Positions 59,360 through 64,000 of a stretch of 64,000 bases of DNA are shown here, one piece after another. This DNA is from Pelagadaptatus sp034112445 (GTDB lineage Bacteria; Pseudomonadota; Gammaproteobacteria; Pseudomonadales; Cellvibrionaceae). Location of the stretch: positions 62,001-126,000 of the forward strand of contig JAWUVI010000009.1 of assembly GCA_034112445.1 (NCBI GenBank). Reading direction: 5' to 3'. A program made the position numbers and the translations under genes. Each line of letters begins with the position of its first letter. Positions within the stretch are counted from its first letter, which is position 1. Below the pieces are notes generated by a model. It made no database searches. It was not told where the DNA came from and saw nothing but the letters and a program-made list of their open reading frames with translations.

Positions 59360-60727
59360 ATGCCTAATATTATGCCACAAGCTGCTTTGGTCTCAATAAC
59401 TGATCAGTTGCAATTATTTTGTCGCGAACGCGATGATTTGCAACGTTTAGTTGTTGCCTACAGTGGTGGACTTGACTCCATGGTGTTGTTACATGGGCTG
59501 GTTACTCTGCGTGATGCCGGCCTTGAAAATAGACCGATATTGGCTGTTCATGTAAATCATCAATTGTCAGATAATTCAGATCAGTGGCAGCAACATTGTG
59601 AAACAGTTTGCCAACACTTTTCGGTGCCGCTTCAGGTCAGTAAAGTAGTCATTCAATTGGCCGGTAAAGGGCTCGAGAATGCTGCACGCGAGCAACGCTA
59701 TCAAGTTTTTGAAGGTATTATGCAGCCAGGTGACGGTTTAATGTTGGCGCATCATCAAGATGATCAAGCGGAAACTTTGCTATTGCGATTAATGCGTGGA
59801 GCAGGACCCAAAGGTCTGGCGGCAATGACTCCTGAGCGTAGTTTTGGTCATGGGATTTTATTGCGACCATTATTGACCTTGCCGAGAAGTGCATTAGAGG
59901 CATGGGCTTCACACCACCAGCTTGCATGGGTCGAGGATGAGAGTAACCATTCATTAGATTTTGATCGTAATTATTTACGCCATGAAATTATGCCATTGTT
60001 GCAGCAACGCTGGCCTAATTTCTCGGCGCGCTGGCAACAGGCAGCTGAGCTGTGTCGTGAGGCCGATAGAGAAATTGAAGCAACGGCTAGTCAAGATTTA
60101 TCCCAGGTGGATTTACGTTCCGAGCGCTGGGGTTGGAGTGTAAATACTGTCGATCTCGATACGTGGAGTGATTTTCGACGAGGCAACTTATTGCGTTGTC
60201 TGCTGCAAAAATTGAAACTCTCGGCTCCAGATAAATCCCATTTACAGCAAGTTGAGCAGCAGATTTTTTCTGCTTATGAAGATGCATCGAGCGATGTGTG
60301 TTGGGGTAATGTCAGTATCCGTCGGTTTCGTCAAAGAATGTATATTTTGCCATTAACGCAAGCATTGCAGGCACCGCATCGTGGTTTGCAATGGGATGGT
60401 CAGCAGTCACTAGAGTGGAAAGGCGGTCAACTGATGTGCTGGCCGGTTGAATCCGGTGGGTTGTATTGGCCACAAGGTATGGTTGTTGATGTGGGGGTGC
60501 GCCAAGGTGGTGAACGTTGTAAACCAGCGGGTAAAGTACATTCGCAAAAATTAAAAAAGTTATTGTTAGAATTTGAGTTGGAGGCTTGGTTGCGCGATGT
60601 TGTGCCAATTTTACGCTACAACGGCGCCATAGTGGCCGTGGGTGATTTGTGGATTTGTGATGAGTTTAAGGCGGGTCCAGATCAGCCGGGCTGCCGGTTA
60701 GTATGGCAGCAGTCGCATAGCGTTTAG
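59360..60727 (+). CDS. tilS: tRNA(Ile)-lysidine synthase
   Basis: TilS converts the wobble cytidine of tRNA-Ile(CAU) to lysidine with ATP and lysine, allowing AUA decoding. The PP-loop SGGLDS is at residues 35-40, followed by AVHVNHQLSDNSDQW and LAHHQDDQAETLLLRLMRGAG, the standard N-type ATP pyrophosphatase set. The TilS C-terminal domain (about 370-450) has GERCKPAGKVHSQKLKKLL. Length 455 aa is normal for gammaproteobacteria. The start is chosen as the first ATG (59360); a weak ribosome site leaves 59372 possible. Upstream accA, a common partner, is absent. Confidence 0.94.
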   Translation: MPNIMPQAALVSITDQLQLFCRERDDLQRLVVAYSGGLDSMVLLHGLVTLRDAGLENRPILAVHVNHQLSDNSDQWQQHCETVCQHFSVPLQVSKVVIQLAGKGLENAAREQRYQVFEGIMQPGDGLMLAHHQDDQAETLLLRLMRGAGPKGLAAMTPERSFGHGILLRPLLTLPRSALEAWASHHQLAWVEDESNHSLDFDRNYLRHEIMPLLQQRWPNFSARWQQAAELCREADREIEATASQDLSQVDLRSERWGWSVNTVDLDTWSDFRRGNLLRCLLQKLKLSAPDKSHLQQVEQQIFSAYEDASSDVCWGNVSIRRFRQRMYILPLTQALQAPHRGLQWDGQQSLEWKGGQLMCWPVESGGLYWPQGMVVDVGVRQGGERCKPAGKVHSQKLKKLLLEFELEAWLRDVVPILRYNGAIVAVGDLWICDEFKAGPDQPGCRLVWQQSHSV

Positions 60728-60762
60728 CTCGGCTTCGTGCACTGTTATTTGGTTGCCGACTC

Positions 60763-61482
60763 TCAAAATTGGTATTTGATATTGAGTTTCACTCCTTTGT
60801 TTGACCATATCGCTTTATAGGCGACACCTTGGTTAAATTGGTCAACGCCACCTGAATATTCCCCCATAAGTAATTGGTGTACGGGAGCTTTGATATGGCT
60901 TTTAATTTTGGTGGTGAGCTTGGTTACTAAGTGAGTGTCGGATGAGACTTTTTCTAAGTGATAAGGGTGGTTAAAACCTTCAGTGGGGTGAGTGTAGTTC
61001 ATGGCTAATAACAGCCCAAGCGCTCGTGTACCGTTGTTTATTTCAGAGTCCAGTGGGTTGAGTTCGCTGCCTAATTGAGAAGTTCTATAAGTTATAGGAT
61101 CTCGGTTTTGGTCAGAATAACCTGCTGGGTGGTAAAGTTGATTGTAAGTAGATTTTAAAATTGAGCGGTGATCAGTTGAGGAGTCCAACTCAGTAGCGGC
61201 TATCATTGGCGCGACGGCAGCACCCGTAACCATGGCGGCTAATCGGAGCATCGATTGTAGCTTCAAGCTGCGTTGCATCTGTTTCGGACTAATAATCTGC
61301 TGGTCTATCAATATCTCGCCCAGCGGTTGTTTTTTGAAGCGTTGCTCGATTAGGGCATCATCAAGTTGTTGCTGGGTTATAAGATTGCGCTGCAATAATA
61401 TGTCGCCTAAACGAGTTGGCGTTCTTGGTTGTTTGGTGGGTGGCCGTTGTTCTAGGTCTGATAGGGGTTTGAGGTCTGACAT
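60763..61482 (-). CDS. MshEN-like domain protein with a single membrane helix, unknown function
   Basis: A 239-aa protein not recognised as a named family. Residues 24-47 and 53-76 are two copies of a 24-residue motif separated by five residues (RLGDILLQRNLIT..., PLGEILIDQQIIS...), the spacing of the c-di-GMP-binding MshEN domain of type II/IV secretion ATPases. The glycine at motif position 10 is N and Q here. A membrane helix follows at about 80-97, then a beta-rich, probably periplasmic region ending in an aromatic residue (LNIKYQF). No ATPase domain is present. GGAG precedes the ATG. It sits opposite tilS and pyrG. Confidence 0.75.
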   Translation of the reverse strand: MSDLKPLSDLEQRPPTKQPRTPTRLGDILLQRNLITQQQLDDALIEQRFKKQPLGEILIDQQIISPKQMQRSLKLQSMLRLAAMVTGAAVAPMIAATELDSSTDHRSILKSTYNQLYHPAGYSDQNRDPITYRTSQLGSELNPLDSEINNGTRALGLLLAMNYTHPTEGFNHPYHLEKVSSDTHLVTKLTTKIKSHIKAPVHQLLMGEYSGGVDQFNQGVAYKAIWSNKGVKLNIKYQF

Positions 61483-61733
61483 AAGGTGAACTCCATAAAG
61501 CTGATCTTGGTGACCACCTTATTGAATTTTATGATTTATTTCCGTGCACAGTGCTCATTTTTAGAATTTGCTTGGAATTAGGGGTATTTAAGCAAACTTC
61601 CAATTGAGCCAAAAACCACTTTCCGGTAAACTGGCGCCCCATCTCCGACGGTAATTGCCAGCTTGCAGGCTCTGTTTTTTCTGCTCTTTTGGCCTCTACT
61701 GCACAAATCAATCCTTATTCAGCAAGGTTATAC

Positions 61734-63353
61734 ATGACGCGATATATCTTCGTAACAGGTGGTGTGGTTTCTTCTCTTGGTAAAGGCATAGCGGCAGCTT
61801 CATTAGGCGCAATTCTTGAAGCTCGTGGGCAGAAAATCACTGTTCTAAAACTTGATCCATACATTAATGTGGATCCTGGAACGATGAGTCCATTCCAACA
61901 CGGTGAGGTCTACGTTACAGAAGATGGTGCTGAAACCGATCTGGATCTAGGTCATTACGAGCGCTTTACTCGCACTAAAATGAGTCGTCGCAATAATTTC
62001 ACCACCGGCCGTGTCTACGAAACTGTGTTACGTAAAGAGCGCCGTGGTGACTATTTAGGCGGAACGGTTCAGGTTATTCCCCATATTACTGATGAAATTA
62101 AACGCCGTGTGCTAGACGGTGGTCGTGGCAGTGATATCGCCTTGGTCGAAGTCGGCGGTACTGTTGGTGACATAGAATCCCAACCTTTTTTAGAGGCTAT
62201 CCGTCAATTAAAGGCGGAGCTTGGCGCTGAGCGCTCGATGTTGATTCATTTAACCTTGGTTCCTTATATTGCTACGGCGGGTGAGACAAAAACCAAGCCG
62301 ACGCAACACTCGGTTAAAGAATTACGTTCTATCGGCTTACAGCCAGACGTATTGTTGTGCCGTTCTGAAAAAGAAGTCGATATTGATTCTAGGCGTAAAA
62401 TTTCGTTGTTCACTAATGTTGAAGAGCGCGCTGTAGTGCCACTGCCGGACGCTAAAACCATTTTCTCTATTCCACGCTTATTACAGCATTATCAACTTGA
62501 TCAGTTGGTTATGGATAAGTTTGGTATTGAAGCACCAGTAGCGGATCTATCTGAGTGGGATGATGTTGTTGATCGCAAACTCAACCCAATTAATGAAGTT
62601 ACTGTCGCCATGGTCGGTAAGTACATGGATCTTCTTGATGCGTATAAATCCCTGAATGAGTCATTGATTCACGCCGGTATTCACACCCGCACTAAAGTTA
62701 ATATGAAATATATCAATGCCGAGGATGTAGAAACACAAGGTACGAAATTGCTAGAGGATGTTGATGCTATTTTGGTTCCCGGTGGCTTTGGTTCTCGTGG
62801 CTTAGAAGGTAAGCTGGCAGCGGTTCGTTACGCTCGTGAAAACAAGGTTCCTTATCTGGGTATTTGTTTGGGAATGCAGTCGGTTGTGATTGAATTTGCC
62901 CGTAACGTATTACAGTTGGAAGATGCCAATAGTACTGAATTTGACAAACATACAGCTAACCCCGTTATTGGCTTGATCACTGAGTGGACAACGTCTGATG
63001 GCGATGTTGAAACCCGTGATGAAACCTCAGATTTAGGCGGCACGATGCGTTTAGGTGGTCAGGATTGCCACTTGGTTAGAGGCAGTAAAGCTCATGATAT
63101 CTATGGCGCTGATGTGATTTTTGAACGTCATCGGCATCGTTATGAAGTGAATAATAATTACGTGGCGAAACTGCAAAAAGCCGGTTTGAAAATTGGCGGC
63201 TGGTCATCTGATGATACCTTAGTTGAGGTGGTGGAAATTGAAGATCACCCGTGGTTTGTCGCTTGTCAGTTTCATCCAGAATTTACGTCTACCCCTCGTG
63301 ATGGCCATCCATTATTTACCAGCTATATTCAAGCGGCGGTGGATAATAAATAA
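61734..63353 (+). CDS. pyrG: CTP synthase
   Basis: PyrG aminates UTP to CTP using glutamine and ATP. The 539-aa protein begins TRYIFVTGGVVSSLGKGIAAASLG with the synthetase P-loop; LDPYINVDPGTMSPFQHGEVYVTEDGAETDLDLGHYERF follows, and the glutaminase domain (about 290-539) has the nucleophile cysteine in GICLGMQ, with HPEFTSTP near the end. The start is ATG 61734 with AAGG upstream; the in-frame ATG at 61689 would add 15 unrelated residues. Followed by kdsA as in most gammaproteobacteria. Confidence 0.97.
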   Translation: MTRYIFVTGGVVSSLGKGIAAASLGAILEARGQKITVLKLDPYINVDPGTMSPFQHGEVYVTEDGAETDLDLGHYERFTRTKMSRRNNFTTGRVYETVLRKERRGDYLGGTVQVIPHITDEIKRRVLDGGRGSDIALVEVGGTVGDIESQPFLEAIRQLKAELGAERSMLIHLTLVPYIATAGETKTKPTQHSVKELRSIGLQPDVLLCRSEKEVDIDSRRKISLFTNVEERAVVPLPDAKTIFSIPRLLQHYQLDQLVMDKFGIEAPVADLSEWDDVVDRKLNPINEVTVAMVGKYMDLLDAYKSLNESLIHAGIHTRTKVNMKYINAEDVETQGTKLLEDVDAILVPGGFGSRGLEGKLAAVRYARENKVPYLGICLGMQSVVIEFARNVLQLEDANSTEFDKHTANPVIGLITEWTTSDGDVETRDETSDLGGTMRLGGQDCHLVRGSKAHDIYGADVIFERHRHRYEVNNNYVAKLQKAGLKIGGWSSDDTLVEVVEIEDHPWFVACQFHPEFTSTPRDGHPLFTSYIQAAVDNK

Positions 63354-63408
63354 TTGTCCCAGCTTTTGTTAGCTCCGAAGCAGTAACAGCGAATTAGAAG
63401 GATTATCA

Positions 63409-64000
63409 ATGACTCAGAAAACGATTCAAGTAGGCACGGCATTGGTCGCTAACGATCGGCCTTTTACTTTATTTGGCGGCATGAACGTACTTGAATCTCG
63501 CGATATGGCGATGAAGATAGCCGAGCACTATGTCACTGTTACTGAAAAACTCGGTATTCCTTATGTATTTAAAGCATCATTTGATAAGGCCAATCGTTCT
63601 TCTGTACATTCTTATCGAGGCCCAGGAATGGAGGAAGGGCTTAAAATATTTGCTGAAATTAAAGAAACCTTTAATGTCCCTGTTATTACGGATGTTCATG
63701 AGATCTATCAGTGTGAACCAGTAGCTGAAGTGTGTGATGTTATTCAGTTGCCAGCTTTTTTAGCTCGCCAAACCGATTTAGTCGAAGCTATGGCTAAAAC
63801 TGGCGCCGTGATCAATATTAAAAAACCCCAGTTTCTTAGCCCTCCACAAATGAAAAACATCGTCGATAAGTTTGCTGAGTGCGGCAATGAAAAAATCATG
63901 TTGTGTGAACGTGGTAGCTGCATGGGTTACGACAATCTAGTGGTCGATATGTTGGGTTTTCGTACCATGAAAGAAGTCAGTGGTGGAGCGCCCATCATTT
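63409..64000 (+). CDS. kdsA: 3-deoxy-8-phosphooctulonate synthase, N-terminal part (cut by window end)
   Basis: KdsA condenses phosphoenolpyruvate with arabinose 5-phosphate to KDO-8-phosphate for the lipopolysaccharide core. The frame opens at ATG 63409 with AGAAGGA upstream and stays open to the last base, giving about 197 residues of a usual ~280. Visible motifs are FTLFGGMNVLESRDMAMKIA, YVFKASFDKANRSSVHSYRGPG, PVITDVHE, DVIQLPAFLARQTDLV, IKKPQFLSP and LCERGSCMGYDN. It continues the pyrG-kdsA order and complements the lipid A genes at the left of the window. Confidence 0.97.
   Translation, partial: MTQKTIQVGTALVANDRPFTLFGGMNVLESRDMAMKIAEHYVTVTEKLGIPYVFKASFDKANRSSVHSYRGPGMEEGLKIFAEIKETFNVPVITDVHEIYQCEPVAEVCDVIQLPAFLARQTDLVEAMAKTGAVINIKKPQFLSPPQMKNIVDKFAECGNEKIMLCERGSCMGYDNLVVDMLGFRTMKEVSGGAPII

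Noticed and set aside
1..64000. tRNA, rRNA, prophage or IS transposase
   Set aside because: Read for these on both strands; nothing with supporting structure or motif was found.

Overview
The window is a chromosomal segment of a Gammaproteobacterium with moderate GC (mid-40s percent by eye). The order dxr-rseP-bamA-skp-lpxD-fabZ-lpxA-lpxB-rnhB at the left edge and tilS...pyrG-kdsA at the right edge is the classic gammaproteobacterial layout. The accessory genes (DUF1302/DUF1329/YCF48/MMPL module, TtpC-type TonB cluster, ArpA-like AraC regulator, NhaC antiporter, ectoine-type aspartokinase) fit a marine lineage, possibly the Cellvibrionales/Spongiibacteraceae group. That placement is inference, because no rRNA gene is present. 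I saw no tRNA, rRNA, CRISPR array, prophage or insertion sequence.

Layout. 1-9353: envelope biogenesis operon (isoprenoid enzyme tail, site-2 protease, BamA, Skp, lipid A enzymes, RNase HII), with a REP-like double hairpin between skp and lpxD. 9404-16669: NhaC antiporter, then convergent ubiX, a YdiJ-type FAD/Fe-S dehydrogenase, a diguanylate cyclase, pdxH and a Phd/ParE-type toxin-antitoxin pair. 16796-24179: a four-gene envelope module (DUF1302 barrel, DUF1329, YCF48 propeller, MMPL/RND transporter) ending in a strong terminator. 24402-29919: small metabolic genes (alpha/beta hydrolase, purU, DAO-type oxidoreductase, gamma carbonic anhydrase, GFA protein, class V aminotransferase). 29973-35741: a tightly coupled Ton energy-transduction cluster (DUF3450, TtpC-like, ExbB, ExbD, TonB, TPR). 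35783-40479: luciferase-like monooxygenase, an ectoine-type aspartokinase without ectABC in a gene-poor stretch, and a DUF1704 metallopeptidase-like gene. 40694-45179: an MMPL transporter followed by a secreted GH2 glycosidase. 45273-51792: an apparent catabolic/regulatory group (hotdog thioesterase, shikimate-kinase-like protein, enoyl-CoA hydratase, SDR, cupin, AraC regulator, thiolase, Lrp regulator). 51829-57287: GGDEF-EAL protein, greB, phosphoribosyltransferase, acyltransferase, TIGR02647 protein and a MarR-nnrU pair with a large palindromic operator. 57306-64000: S9 peptidase, tilS, a MshEN-like membrane protein, pyrG and a truncated kdsA.

The most unusual cross-cutting signal is a set of about a dozen short, degenerate direct tandem repeats. 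Units are 7-23 bp in 2-4 copies, each with a private sequence, mostly sitting between a stop codon and the next gene. In two cases they form the N-terminal hydrophobic or signal region of a protein (TonB and its TPR partner). Other leads are the MshEN-like c-di-GMP-receptor module on an unknown membrane protein, the DUF1302/DUF1329/YCF48/MMPL module, the bacterial MATCAP-like DUF1704 protein, and two candidate regulator sites (a 21-bp direct repeat before the AraC gene and a 41-bp palindrome before the MarR gene).
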